Positions 15,719 through 24,960 of a stretch of DNA of 64,000 bases are shown in pieces. The position numbers and the translations under genes are program-made. The notes beneath the pieces are model-generated. The model was not told the origin of the DNA. It did not search any database and worked only from the letters and a program-made list of their open reading frames with translations. Source of the stretch: Flavobacterium sp. Sd200 (GTDB lineage Bacteria; Bacteroidota; Bacteroidia; Flavobacteriales; Flavobacteriaceae); contig NZ_WUMN01000001.1 in NCBI RefSeq assembly GCF_009826935.1, positions 558,001-622,000 on the forward strand, read 5' to 3'. Numbering within the stretch: position 1 is the stretch's first letter; every line of letters begins with the position of its first letter.

Positions 15719-17137
15719 ATGTCTGACACGCATGATGATGATGGGTTTCGCGACAGGATAGGAACCATAAATGAAGAAGGGAAGAGAGCCTGGATATATC
15801 CTAAAAAGCCATCGGGCAAATGGTATAAGTATAGAAAAATAACAGGTTGGTTTTTATTGGCATTCCTGTTTATTGCACCGTTCATTACAATTAATGGTAA
15901 TCAGTTCCTGCTTTTTAATGTATTAGACCGCAGGTTCAACATATTTGGCTTTCCCTTCTGGCCTCAGGATTTTTACCTTGTAGTAATGTGCATGGTAATA
16001 GGAGTAGTGTTTGTGGCATTGTTTACCGTTGCCTTTGGCCGTATTTTTTGTGGCTGGATATGCCCGCAAACCATTTTTATGGAAATGGTATTCCGACGTA
16101 TAGAATACTGGATCGAAGGCGACCGCAATGCGCAGCTCAAGCTGGATAAGCAGCAATGGAATGCAGAGAAAATAAGAAAGAAAGGCCTTAAATGGTTTGT
16201 GTTCTTTGTAATATCGTTTGCAATTGCTAATGTTTTCCTTGCCTATTTGGTGGGTAGCAACAGTCTTATTGCCATGGTTCAGGATGGCCCTGCAAGTCAT
16301 ATAGGCACACTTGTAGCTCTGTTGATCTTTACAGCGGTGTTCTATTTTGTATATGCTTGGTTCAGGGAGCAGGTTTGCATTATTGCCTGCCCATACGGCA
16401 GGCTACAGGGAGCATTGCTCGATGATGAGTCGGTTATTGTGGCTTACGACCATGTGCGCGGTGAGCGCGAAAATGGCCGTGGTAGGATCGTCAAAAACGA
16501 AAATCGTTTGCTCAGCGGCAAAGGCGACTGTATAGACTGCAAGCTTTGTGTAGCGGTTTGCCCTACCGGTATAGACATTCGTAACGGTACGCAACTTGAA
16601 TGTATTAACTGTACTGCCTGTATAGACGAGTGCAATACGGTAATGGATAAAGTGGGGCTTCCGCAGGGACTTATCCGCTATGCCAGCGAAGATGAGATAA
16701 CCAAAAAAGCACCCTTTGCCTTTACCGCCAGAATGAAAGGATATACAGCTGTATTAGTTATACTGACCGGAATATTTTTAGGGTTATTGTTTTTGCGAAA
16801 TGATGCAGAGGCTACGGTGCTTCGCCTGCCAGGGCAGTTGTTTGAGCAAAAGGGAGATATTATAAGCAATGTGTACACGTACAAGATTATAAATAAAACA
16901 GCTAACAGCCTTGAGCATGTAACGTTCAAGCTTTCAGGCATAGAAGGAGAAGTAAAACTTGTGGGTAAACCTGATTTTAAAGTACCTAAGGAAGGCATGG
17001 CACAGGGAACTCTTTTTGTAGAAATAAAACCGCACTTGCTTAAAGGTGATAAAACAAAAATAAAATTGGAAGTTTATGATGGCAACAGGCTTATAGAAAC
17101 TGCATCGACCAACTTTTTGGGGCCGCGCCATTTTTAA
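15719..17137 (+). CDS. ccoG: cbb3 oxidase accessory protein CcoG (RdxA/FixG), 4Fe-4S
   Basis: Membrane iron-sulfur protein that reduces copper(II) during cbb3 oxidase assembly. The 472-residue chain has several membrane helices in its first half, with the redox motif FCGWICPQTIFMEMVFRR at about residue 105 and ACPYGRLQGAL at about 225. Two ferredoxin-type clusters follow (GDCIDCKLCVAVCPTGIDIR and LECINCTACIDECN). After a last helix near residue 340 comes a C-terminal Ig-like periplasmic domain. It starts 6 nt after ccoP and is followed by ccoH, the usual gene order. Confidence 0.94.
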   Translation: MSDTHDDDGFRDRIGTINEEGKRAWIYPKKPSGKWYKYRKITGWFLLAFLFIAPFITINGNQFLLFNVLDRRFNIFGFPFWPQDFYLVVMCMVIGVVFVALFTVAFGRIFCGWICPQTIFMEMVFRRIEYWIEGDRNAQLKLDKQQWNAEKIRKKGLKWFVFFVISFAIANVFLAYLVGSNSLIAMVQDGPASHIGTLVALLIFTAVFYFVYAWFREQVCIIACPYGRLQGALLDDESVIVAYDHVRGERENGRGRIVKNENRLLSGKGDCIDCKLCVAVCPTGIDIRNGTQLECINCTACIDECNTVMDKVGLPQGLIRYASEDEITKKAPFAFTARMKGYTAVLVILTGIFLGLLFLRNDAEATVLRLPGQLFEQKGDIISNVYTYKIINKTANSLEHVTFKLSGIEGEVKLVGKPDFKVPKEGMAQGTLFVEIKPHLLKGDKTKIKLEVYDGNRLIETASTNFLGPRHF

Positions 17138-17153
17138 TTAAAATAATAGTATC

Positions 17154-17603
17154 ATGAAAATTAACTGGGGTACAGGCATTGCAATAGCCATTGTTTGTTT
17201 TATGGGGTTTATACTGTTCTTTGTGTTTAGTGTACAGGCCAACCATAAATATGATAACGAACTGGTTGTAGAAGAATATTACAAACAGGAGCGCGTATTG
17301 CAAACCAAGATTGATAAAGAAGAAAACGCAGCAGCTCTTTCTGCCCATGTTGCGGTAGAGGTTATTGCCGAAGGGATTAAAATAGATTTCCCGAAAGGGT
17401 TTGATTATAAAAATATAAAAGGAAAAGTGTCCTTGTACAGGCCGTCGAGCCGGGAGCTGGATTTTGAGGTGCCCATCTCATTATCTGCGCCATACATGCT
17501 CATACCTACTAATGCCCTGGCAGGCGGCCGCTGGGACATATCTATAGACTGGAACTATAACGGAACAGGCTATTTAAACACAGAGAAACTTACTTTGAAG
17601 TAG
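17154..17603 (+). CDS. ccoH: CcoH/FixH family cbb3 assembly protein
   Basis: A 149-residue protein with one N-terminal membrane helix (GIAIAIVCFMGFILFFVFSV), the conserved block NHKYDNELVVEEYYKQE and a periplasmic beta-rich domain ending in WDISIDWNYNGTGYLN. FixH/CcoH associates with the oxidase and helps assemble or stabilise it. It begins 16 nt after ccoG. The tail carries a repeat-rich stretch before the next gene. Confidence 0.9.
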   Translation: MKINWGTGIAIAIVCFMGFILFFVFSVQANHKYDNELVVEEYYKQERVLQTKIDKEENAAALSAHVAVEVIAEGIKIDFPKGFDYKNIKGKVSLYRPSSRELDFEVPISLSAPYMLIPTNALAGGRWDISIDWNYNGTGYLNTEKLTLK

Positions 17604-17611
17604 ACTATAAG

Positions 17612-17740
17612 ACGGGAGATAATAGACGTTAGATTTTAGATGAAAGATAATACACGTGTTTAAAAATATTACATCTTTTAAAAATACATATATACTAATC
17701 TATCATCTAAACTCTATTATCTCTCATCTATTATCTAAAA
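17612..17740. repeat. Imperfect inverted repeat of AGATAATAGA-type words
   Basis: The gap after ccoH holds a left arm of repeated AGATAATAGA/TTAGATGA words (about 17612-17650) and a right arm that is close to its reverse complement (about 17700-17740). A 22-nt piece of the right arm (17713-17734) recurs exactly at 48398-48419, after emrB. This looks like a dispersed intergenic element, not a gene. Confidence 0.55.
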
Positions 17741-17765
17741 GTCTTTCTTAAATCATAAATCTGAA

Positions 17766-18467
17766 ATGGTATTCTCAGCCCTCATACTCGGCCTTATATC
17801 CAGCCTGCATTGCATTGGCATGTGCGGGCCTATAGCCATGATGCTTCCCGTAGACCACAAAAATCCTGCAAAAAAGGCATTACAGATAATGCTGTATCAT
17901 GCAGGCAGGCTCACGGCTTATGGAAGTTTAGGGTTAGCGTTCGGGGTGTTAGGCAGGGGATTTTATTTAGCAGGAATGCAGCAGCAGGTTTCTATAATAG
18001 CCGGTATTGTAATGATAACCGTTGTGCTCTTGCCTGAAAGAATTTTTGCCCGATATAATTTTTCTAAGCCTGTTTACAGGATCATATCTAAAATAAAAAC
18101 CAATCTTGGCAGCCAGTTCAAAAAGCGCAGTTATAAAGCGCTTTTTGTAACAGGCATGCTCAATGGCTACCTGCCCTGCGGTTTAGTATATGCAGCTCTC
18201 TTTGGTGCTATAGCTATGCAAAATATACCGATCGGTATAGTGTATATGTTGCTGTATGGTGTTGGAACAATTCCTCTTATGAGCATAGTAGTATATGCGT
18301 CGGGGTTTATAAAAGCCCCGTTTAGAAACAGCATGGCTAAGGTGGTCCCTTATGCTGCCGTAGTTATAGGCATGCTGTTTATAGTACGGGGGCTTGGTTT
18401 GGGCATTCCGTATTTATCTCCCGGAAATTTAAACTTATATGTAGGCGCAATGGCCGATTGCAAATAG
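17766..18467 (+). CDS. TauE/SafE-like membrane protein of the cbb3 operon
   Basis: A 233-residue inner-membrane protein with about six helices. Its N-terminal signature LHCIGMCGPIAMMLPVD is characteristic of the family annotated as sulfite exporter TauE/SafE, whose cbb3-linked branch (also called CcoS-linked or UreH-like) is thought to handle copper or other metals during oxidase assembly. A second conserved block, GMLNGYLPCGLVYAALFGA, keeps the Cys near Pro seen in the family. It lies 162 nt after ccoH, with a repeat between, and ends 1 nt before the convergent sdaA stop. Metal transport rather than sulfite export is inferred from the motif and the neighbours. Confidence 0.82.
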   Translation: MVFSALILGLISSLHCIGMCGPIAMMLPVDHKNPAKKALQIMLYHAGRLTAYGSLGLAFGVLGRGFYLAGMQQQVSIIAGIVMITVVLLPERIFARYNFSKPVYRIISKIKTNLGSQFKKRSYKALFVTGMLNGYLPCGLVYAALFGAIAMQNIPIGIVYMLLYGVGTIPLMSIVVYASGFIKAPFRNSMAKVVPYAAVVIGMLFIVRGLGLGIPYLSPGNLNLYVGAMADCK

Positions 18468-18468
18468 A

Positions 18469-19893
18469 CTAACAATCGGTGCTGTTAACGGTCACTGCAA
18501 GTCCGCCTTCAGATGTTTCTTTATACTTATTGTTCATATCCTGAGCGGTTTTCCACATGGTGTTAACCACCTTATCTAACGGAACTTTAGCATTCTTAGG
18601 GTCGGTCTCAAGGGCAAGTTCGGCAGCATTAATAGCCTTTATGGCACCCATAGTGTTTCGCTCTATGCAGGGTATTTGAACAAGTCCGCCAATAGGGTCG
18701 CAGGTAAGGCCAAGATGATGTTCCATGGCAATTTCTGCAGCCATTAGGCATTGCTCCGGTGTGCCGCCAAGAACTTCACAAAGTGCCGCTGCTGCCATTG
18801 CAGCCGATACACCTATTTCGGCCTGGCAACCACCCATTGCAGCCGATATAGTTGCTCCCTTTTTAAAGATGCTTCCAATTTCTCCGGCAACCATTAAAAA
18901 TTGTTTGATATGACTTTCATCGGCATTATGGTTTTCAATAACCATATAATACATTAATACGGCAGGAATAACCCCGGCACTTCCGTTGGTAGGTGCAGTA
19001 ACCACACGCCCCAATGATGCGTTAACCTCGTTTACAGCAAGGGCAAAGCAGCTAACCCATTTTAATATCTGCCTGAATTTTACCTCGGTTTTTCGTATTA
19101 CCTGTAACCATTCCTGCGGAGAGCTATAGGGTAGTGTGCCTATAAGTCCGCGGTGCATATCGAAAGCGCGGCGGCGCACATTAAGCCCACCTGGCAGTAT
19201 GCCTTCCGTATGGCATCCGGTGTACATGCACTCGAGCATGGTGTTCCATACGCGCATCAGTTCATGGTCTATCTCTTCATCGGTGCGTATTGATCTTTCG
19301 TTCTCATAAACCACTTCAGAAATACTTTTGTTAAGTTGCCTTGTGTAGGCCAAAAGCTGATCGGCAAGGTCTATAGGATAAGGAAATTCCCTTCTTATTA
19401 TTTCTTTTTCCTTTGCAACAGTACGTTCCTCTTTAACTACAAAACCGCCGCCGATAGAATAAAAGGTTGAAACATATTCTGTATCGTCATAATAAGCGGT
19501 AAATGTAAATCCGTTGGCATGGAACGGCAGGAAATCGCGATTGAAAACAATATCATTGGCAATAGTAAAATCAATTACCTTTTCATTGCCAAGATTTAAA
19601 GTATTGGTAAGGTTTATGGCATGTATAGTTCCCGAAATACTGTCTATAGGCACATACTCGGGGTCGGCACCGCTAAGGCCAAGCATTACGGCAAGGTCGG
19701 TCGCATGGCCTTTTCCTGTAAGCGATAATGAGCCGTAAAGGTCTATCTTAACACGTGTTATGCGGTTAAAAATGCCAAGGTCGCGCACTTCGTTCAAAAA
19801 ACGTTCGGCACCGCGCCATGGGCCAAGGGTGTGCGAGCTTGATGGGCCAACACCTATTTTAAGCATGTCAAAAACAGAGATACATTCGGTCAT
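18469..19893 (-). CDS. sdaA: L-serine ammonia-lyase (single-chain, iron-sulfur)
   Basis: Deaminates L-serine to pyruvate and ammonia using a 4Fe-4S cluster. The 474-residue single-chain form carries the N-terminal beta domain ([20 protein letters not shown], with the substrate-binding SSSH) and the C-terminal catalytic domain ([49 protein letters not shown]). The cysteines in the last two blocks are cluster ligands. It is cytoplasmic and monocistronic as far as can be seen, lying tail to tail with the SafE-like gene with 1 nt between stops. No terminator is visible in that junction. Confidence 0.94.
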   Translation of the reverse strand: MTECISVFDMLKIGVGPSSSHTLGPWRGAERFLNEVRDLGIFNRITRVKIDLYGSLSLTGKGHATDLAVMLGLSGADPEYVPIDSISGTIHAINLTNTLNLGNEKVIDFTIANDIVFNRDFLPFHANGFTFTAYYDDTEYVSTFYSIGGGFVVKEERTVAKEKEIIRREFPYPIDLADQLLAYTRQLNKSISEVVYENERSIRTDEEIDHELMRVWNTMLECMYTGCHTEGILPGGLNVRRRAFDMHRGLIGTLPYSSPQEWLQVIRKTEVKFRQILKWVSCFALAVNEVNASLGRVVTAPTNGSAGVIPAVLMYYMVIENHNADESHIKQFLMVAGEIGSIFKKGATISAAMGGCQAEIGVSAAMAAAALCEVLGGTPEQCLMAAEIAMEHHLGLTCDPIGGLVQIPCIERNTMGAIKAINAAELALETDPKNAKVPLDKVVNTMWKTAQDMNNKYKETSEGGLAVTVNSTDC

Positions 19894-20036
19894 AGCAATA
19901 GGGCAATTTGTTGCAAAGATACTTTATTTGCCGCGCGCAAAGGTAAATAAATTAGCATTACTATAACGATAGCGAAAAATAATTGTTGATTTGGTAAAAT
20001 TCATAATTATTCTGCTTTATGTGGAATCTATAGCCA

Positions 20037-20066
20037 TAAAAAAACCTCCCGTTAAGGAGGTTTAAA
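20037..20066 (-). terminator. Terminator of the first endonuclease I gene
   Basis: An 8-bp stem, AAACCTCC (20042-20049) with GGAGGTTT (20056-20063), read on the minus strand and followed by a run of T (A-run at 20037-20044 on the plus strand). Confidence 0.75.
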
Positions 20067-20093
20067 ATTCTTTAGACTTTAAGATTTTTAGCT

Positions 20094-21176
20094 TTAGTTT
20101 ACCACAATTTTTTTAGTAACCGTTTGGTTGCCGCTTGTTGCTTTAAGCAAATAAAGACCCTGTGGCAATTGCTCTAAAGTATAAGTGCTGTTTATGGCCT
20201 GTGGTTTTTGTATGCGTTGCACTAACTGTCCGTTTATGCTTATAAGCTGAATTTCATCAAGTACTGCTTCGCTGTAAATATTAACTTTATTGTTTACAGC
20301 CGGGTTAGGATAGACTGATAGTGCAGATGCAAAAATATCTTCAGTACCTGCTACAGTTCCCCATATTTGGGCTGCATATTCGGGGTGGTCTATAAAAGGG
20401 TTTCTGTTGCCCTGAAAGTCATATACGGCATTATTGCGTGTAGTTTCCCTGTCGCTAACAGGGTCTTGCTGATGCCATGTAAGCAATGTGGTTAACGCCC
20501 AGTTTGTAAATACATGGTCGTTGGTGCCGTCAAGCATTGCCCAATCGCCCCAGCCGGCAATTACATCCTGATAACGAACTGCCATGTACAATAGGCAACG
20601 TGCTACATCTCCTTTAAACTCGTCTATAGGTTCAAACACAGTGCCGCTAAACCCGGCTGTATAACCCGAATTTAAGTTACTGCCACGTTTAGAGCCATTT
20701 CTTGAAGTATAGTTAGTATTGTTAACCCTACCAAAAGGAAGGTTTCCGCGATAGCCATTTACTTTACCATCGGTTGGTAAGATGTGGTGCGCGTCTGATA
20801 CCATTGGAGAGCGTTCATTAAAAACGCTTTGTGGCAGCAGGTGCTCGCGATTATAGCAATCGCCTTCGTTGGCGTAGTTTCCGCAACGGTCGTTCCTGTT
20901 TGTAGCCGAGAAGTTATACGGATCGGCGCCTGTTGGGTTTTCAGAATAGATGTCTAAAACCGTACCGTCGTTTTCATAAAAATAATCGCGATCAGATTCT
21001 TCATAGCATGTATAAAGCTGGTTATAAGACTGGGTATTGTGCCCGCGAATAATATTGTGTAATTGTGTTTTGAGTGTGTAACCAGTTCCGGTTGCGTTGT
21101 TGTAATAATTTGCAGGGGCCTGCGCATAAGCTCCTAAAGCAATAAAGCCCAGGACAAGTGTAAAAATTTTGTTCAT
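20094..21176 (-). CDS. Secreted endonuclease I with T9SS sorting domain (copy 1)
   Basis: Extracellular nuclease of the endonuclease I/NucM family, expected to degrade DNA (and perhaps RNA) outside the cell. The start is ATG 21176, which gives signal peptide MNKIFTLVLGFIALGAYAQ; the longer frame has no signal. The catalytic domain (about residues 20-270) shows NREHLLPQSVFNE with the active-site His, DAHHILPTDGKVNGYRGNLPFG and FEPIDEFKGDVARCLLYMAVRY. The last 80 residues are a type A T9SS sorting domain (SVYPNPAVNNKVNIYSE... ending TVTKKIVVN), so it is exported through the gliding-type secretion system. It is a tandem paralog of the next gene upstream; the sorting domains are almost identical and the catalytic parts more diverged. 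Confidence 0.9.
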   Translation of the reverse strand: MNKIFTLVLGFIALGAYAQAPANYYNNATGTGYTLKTQLHNIIRGHNTQSYNQLYTCYEESDRDYFYENDGTVLDIYSENPTGADPYNFSATNRNDRCGNYANEGDCYNREHLLPQSVFNERSPMVSDAHHILPTDGKVNGYRGNLPFGRVNNTNYTSRNGSKRGSNLNSGYTAGFSGTVFEPIDEFKGDVARCLLYMAVRYQDVIAGWGDWAMLDGTNDHVFTNWALTTLLTWHQQDPVSDRETTRNNAVYDFQGNRNPFIDHPEYAAQIWGTVAGTEDIFASALSVYPNPAVNNKVNIYSEAVLDEIQLISINGQLVQRIQKPQAINSTYTLEQLPQGLYLLKATSGNQTVTKKIVVN

Positions 21177-21289
21177 TCTCTCTATAAATAAGGACGGCAA
21201 ATTTAGTGTGATTATCAATAGGTTTCATAAATTTAACATTTACGTAATCCTGTGTTATTTTTTCTGTTATTAAGGATGCTGTAAAAACA

Positions 21290-21314
21290 TAAAAAAACCT
21301 CCCGTATTGGGAGG
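21290..21314 (-). terminator. Terminator of the second endonuclease I gene
   Basis: Stem CCTCCC (21298-21303) with GGGAGG (21309-21314), followed on the minus strand by TTTTTTT. It resembles the terminator of the other copy in sequence and place. Confidence 0.75.
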
Positions 21315-21356
21315 CTAAAATTCTTTTGACTTTACGACTTTCAGTTTTCAGCTAAC

Positions 21357-22469
21357 TTAGTTGACCAGTATTTTTTTAGTAATGGTTTGGTTACCGCTTG
21401 TTGCTTTAAGCAAATAAAAGCCTTGTGACAGCTGCTCTAAGGTATAAGTACTACTTGCAGATTGCGGTTTTTGTATGCGCTGTATTGACTGCCCGTTACT
21501 ATTTATAAGCTGAATTTCGTCAAGAACGCTCTCGCTATAAATATTAACTTTATTGTTTACCGCCGGGTTAGGATAAACAGATAGGGCAGAGGTTAGTACA
21601 TCTTTTACACCTGCTACAGATCCCCATATCTGGGCAACATATTCCGGATGATCTATATATGGGTTTCTGTTGCGCTGACGTACATATATGGCGTTGTTGC
21701 GGTCTATTTCCCTTTGGCTTACAGGATCCTGCTCATGCCAGGTTAGCAGTACATTTAAAAATGTATTAGAAAAAGCATGACCCTCAGTACCGTCAAACAT
21801 AGCCTTAGATTGTGTAGACGATACGTTTGTAGAGGTATAGAACCCTGCTAATTGTCCTTCATATCGTGTAGCAAAATAGAGTATCATGCGGGCAATATCG
21901 CCTTTAAACTCATCTATAGGTTCAAAAACAGTACCTGTATATCCGGCAGAATAGCCTGAATTAAGATTCGATCCTTTTTTTGATCCGTTTGATGTAGTCA
22001 GTGTTGCTGTGCCAACTTTACTGAACGGGAAGTTACCCCTTTGCCCGTTTACATATTTATCTGTAGGTACAATAAAATGTGCATCGGCATACATTGGGAG
22101 GTTCGAACTAAAATATGACTGAGGTACAATGTGTTCTCTGTTAAAGCGTTGTCCTTCGGCTGTGCCTAAAGTACCGTCATCCTGTTGGCTGCTGCCATAT
22201 TCATACTCATAAGCATCAGGCCCGGTAGGATTTTCAGAATACATATCTAAAAGAGTACCATTGTTTTCGTAATAAAAATCTTTATCTGATGTGGTATAGG
22301 TTGTATACAAACCGGCATAACCTCTATCGGTATGATCATCAATAATATTGTGTAGCTGTGTTTTTAATGTATAACCGGTGCCTGTTGCAGTGTTATAATA
22401 ACCGGCAGGTATTTGTGCAAATGCAGCCACCGCCGTAAATGCTAAAAACAATGTGTAAAATTTTTTCAT
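21357..22469 (-). CDS. Secreted endonuclease I with T9SS sorting domain (copy 2)
   Basis: Paralog of the neighbouring nuclease gene, 370 residues from ATG 22469 (signal MKKFYTLFLAFTAVAAFAQ; the upstream in-frame start would place 21 residues before it). It has the same layout: NREHIVPQSYFSS with the catalytic His, DAHFIVPTDKYVNGQRGNFPFS, FEPIDEFKGDIARMILYFATRY, then the T9SS domain SVYPNPAVNNKVNIYSESV. It differs from copy 1 by an insertion near FYTSTNVSSTQSKAMFDG and a few segments in the N-terminal half. The first 35 nt before each start are also alike (AAGGAC.GC.AATTTAG), so the duplication included the promoter. Secreted nucleases in flavobacteria serve phosphate or nucleotide scavenging; that role is inferred. 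Confidence 0.9.
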   Translation of the reverse strand: MKKFYTLFLAFTAVAAFAQIPAGYYNTATGTGYTLKTQLHNIIDDHTDRGYAGLYTTYTTSDKDFYYENNGTLLDMYSENPTGPDAYEYEYGSSQQDDGTLGTAEGQRFNREHIVPQSYFSSNLPMYADAHFIVPTDKYVNGQRGNFPFSKVGTATLTTSNGSKKGSNLNSGYSAGYTGTVFEPIDEFKGDIARMILYFATRYEGQLAGFYTSTNVSSTQSKAMFDGTEGHAFSNTFLNVLLTWHEQDPVSQREIDRNNAIYVRQRNRNPYIDHPEYVAQIWGSVAGVKDVLTSALSVYPNPAVNNKVNIYSESVLDEIQLINSNGQSIQRIQKPQSASSTYTLEQLSQGFYLLKATSGNQTITKKILVN

Positions 22470-22547
22470 TCTGTTATTTTTAAGGACAGCTAATTTAGGG
22501 AGATTATCGATATAACTTCCTAAGTTTAACACTACTAAGGTTCTGAG

Positions 22548-23765
22548 TTATTTTTTTCGCTCTAAAAGTGCCATATAAAACCCGTCAAAACCCGATTGAG
22601 ATGCCAATACTTTGTTTTCTTTTACAAAAGTAAACTCTTTACCAATATCGGTGGTTAAGAAATGTTTAACCTGTTGTTCGTTTTCTGAAGGTAATACCGA
22701 ACACGTTGCATAAACCAGTTTACCACCAGGTTTAACAATCTTGCTGTAGCTTTCTAAAACCTCGGCCTGTGTTTTCCTGATATTGTCTACAAACTCAGGT
22801 TGCAGTTTCCACTTACTGTCGGGATTACGTTTTAATACACCCAAACCGCTGCATGGAGCGTCTATAAGTACACGGTCGGCTTTTTCGTGCAGTTTTTTAA
22901 TAACTTTTGTGCTATCTATAATTCGATATTCTATATTAAAGGCACTATCGCGCTTGGCACGTATTTTAAGCTGTTTCAGTTTACTTTCATAAAGGTCCAT
23001 GGCAATAAGCTGACCTTTATTTTCCATAAGCGCAGAGATATGAAGGGTTTTACCCCCGGCACCGGCACAGGTATCTACTACGCGCATGCCCGGCTCTACA
23101 TCAAGAAAACGCGCTACAAGCTGAGACGACGCATCCTGCACCTCGAACAAACCTTCTTTAAATGCATCGGTTAAAAAAACATTGGCACGTTCTTTTAGCA
23201 CTAAAGCATCCGGATAGTCTTTTAAAACTTCGGTATCAATGTTAAGGTCCATTAAAATGGCTCTTAATTTTTCGCGTGTTGTTTTAAGCGTGTTTACACG
23301 AAGTATTACTTTTGCCTGCTCGTTTTGAGCGGCAATTTCTTTTTCCCATTTGGCTTCGCCAAGTTCTTTTACACCAAGTTCATCCATCCAGTCGGGTATC
23401 GACTCGCGGTATTTTCTAATCCTGGAGAGTTCGTCAAAACGACCTTTTATACGACGCACAGGAGTATCTTCAAAATATTTCCAGTCGGGTAGGGTAATAC
23501 CGCGCAGCACTGCCCATACGGCGAATATGCGCCACAGGTTGTCGCGGTCATACGGTTCTTTAACTTCGGCTATTTCGGCATACAGGCGTTTCCAACGCAC
23601 AATTTCATAAATTGTTTCGGCAACAAACTTTCTGTCGGCACTGCCCCAGCGTTTGTCTTTTTTTAGCGCACGTGCCACAACCTTATCGGCATATTCGCCA
23701 TCATTAAAAATAAACCCAAGAGAGTCTATTACCGTAAAACATAAATTCCTGTGTAATCTCATCAT
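22548..23765 (-). CDS. RsmB/NOP family tRNA/rRNA cytosine-C5 methyltransferase
   Basis: S-adenosylmethionine-dependent m5C RNA methyltransferase of 405 residues. The N-terminal NusB-like part (about 1-140, ADRKFVAETIYEIVRWKRLY) is followed by the Rossmann domain. SAM binding is at VVDTCAGAGGKTLHISALM, and the two catalytic cysteines lie in DAPCSGLGVLKRNPDSKW and VYATCSVLPSENEQQ, the pair typical of RsmB-type enzymes. The 405-residue length is short of classical RsmB (about 430), and Bacteroidota versions are often annotated only as RsmB/NOP. Two adjacent ATGs (23765 and 23762) could each start it. It lies upstream of, and on the same strand as, the nuclease pair, with a 78-nt gap. Confidence 0.9.
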   Translation of the reverse strand: MMRLHRNLCFTVIDSLGFIFNDGEYADKVVARALKKDKRWGSADRKFVAETIYEIVRWKRLYAEIAEVKEPYDRDNLWRIFAVWAVLRGITLPDWKYFEDTPVRRIKGRFDELSRIRKYRESIPDWMDELGVKELGEAKWEKEIAAQNEQAKVILRVNTLKTTREKLRAILMDLNIDTEVLKDYPDALVLKERANVFLTDAFKEGLFEVQDASSQLVARFLDVEPGMRVVDTCAGAGGKTLHISALMENKGQLIAMDLYESKLKQLKIRAKRDSAFNIEYRIIDSTKVIKKLHEKADRVLIDAPCSGLGVLKRNPDSKWKLQPEFVDNIRKTQAEVLESYSKIVKPGGKLVYATCSVLPSENEQQVKHFLTTDIGKEFTFVKENKVLASQSGFDGFYMALLERKK

Positions 23766-23865
23766 AAAAAATTGAACCGCAAAGGTATTATTTTTTGGCG
23801 GATGTTGTATTATGTTTAAACGCTTCTAAAAAGTTATACTATATTAGCTTTAAAAATCAACTGTC

Positions 23866-24918
23866 ATGAAAAATATTTCATTTGCTCTCTTGTTTGTGCT
23901 TGTTCTTGCCGGATGTAAGAATAAGGAACCCAAAACATATGCTCCGTCTTTTACTACAGTAACAATAGATACTCTTTTAACCGATGATATTAGCATTAGG
24001 GCACTTATTGTTGATGGTGATAAAGCCTGGTATGCAGGCAGTCAGGGCAAGTTTGGCTGGGTGTCGTTAAGCGGGGGCAAAAAATTTAATGGTGTTATTG
24101 CTAAAGATAGCCTGTTGCCGGAGTTTAGATCTATTGCCCAAACTGAAACCGATGTATTTATATTGAATGCAGGCACTCCTGCTTTATTACATAAAATATC
24201 TAAAGACGGCAAGCGCAACAAAGAAGTGTACACCGAAACAGGAGATAAAGTTTTTTATGACTGTATGCACTTTTATGATAATAAAAAAGGCATAGTTATG
24301 GGTGACCCTGTAGATGGTTATGCTCAAATAATCAAAACGAATGATGGCGGAGAAACATGGACTAAAACAGGTACTGAATTATTGCCCCGTTTTAATGAAG
24401 GCGAGGCGGGTTTTGCTGCAAGCAACAGCAACATGGCTGTAAAAAATGGAAATACGTGGATAGCATCGGGTGGTAAAAGTTCGAGAATATTTTATTTGGG
24501 CAATAATGCTAAAAACTGGCAGGTTTATAAAACCCCGATCGCACAGGGAACAGAAATGTCGGGCATATTTTCTATAGATTTTTATGATGAAAATATTGGT
24601 TTTGCCGTTGGAGGAGATTATGAAAAACCTACAAAAAACAGTGGTAATAAAATTGTTACAACCGATGGGGGTAAAACATGGAAGCTGGTAGGGGAGAACA
24701 TTGGGTTTGGCTATGCCTCTTGTGTAAAGTTTATGCCCGGAAGCGGTGGCGATGAACTGGTTACTGCAGGACCGACTGGAATTTATTATTCTTATGACCA
24801 AGGCATTACATGGAAACAAATTGCAGATGCAAAAATTTTTCATACTGTGCAGTTTGTAAACAACAAAACCATTGTAGCAGCCGGACAGAATAAAATAGTT
24901 AAGATCAGTTTGAAATAG
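23866..24918 (+). CDS. YCF48/HCF136-like beta-propeller lipoprotein
   Basis: A 350-residue lipoprotein (lipobox LAGC, Cys17) whose body is a seven-bladed propeller of the photosystem II stability factor (YCF48) type. Repeated blade motifs such as KTNDGGETWTKTG, TTDGGKTWKLVGE and SYDQGITWKQI are visible. In Bacteroidota such proteins are often annotated as oxidoreductases without evidence; no cofactor motif is visible here. They sit on the periplasmic or outer face of the envelope. It stands alone between convergent and divergent neighbours, so context gives no further hint. Confidence 0.75.
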   Translation: MKNISFALLFVLVLAGCKNKEPKTYAPSFTTVTIDTLLTDDISIRALIVDGDKAWYAGSQGKFGWVSLSGGKKFNGVIAKDSLLPEFRSIAQTETDVFILNAGTPALLHKISKDGKRNKEVYTETGDKVFYDCMHFYDNKKGIVMGDPVDGYAQIIKTNDGGETWTKTGTELLPRFNEGEAGFAASNSNMAVKNGNTWIASGGKSSRIFYLGNNAKNWQVYKTPIAQGTEMSGIFSIDFYDENIGFAVGGDYEKPTKNSGNKIVTTDGGKTWKLVGENIGFGYASCVKFMPGSGGDELVTAGPTGIYYSYDQGITWKQIADAKIFHTVQFVNNKTIVAAGQNKIVKISLK

Positions 24919-24960
24919 TTTTTAAGAAACCAAACATCTTAGCACCTGATAAGCTTTTTT

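Noticed and set aside
17766-18467. Sulfite exporter
   Set aside because: The HCIGMCGP signature and the cbb3 operon setting point to the metal-handling branch of the TauE/SafE-like family rather than sulfite export.
23866-24918. Oxidoreductase
   Set aside because: A label often used for this family, but no cofactor-binding motif is visible; the repeats are YCF48-type propeller blades.
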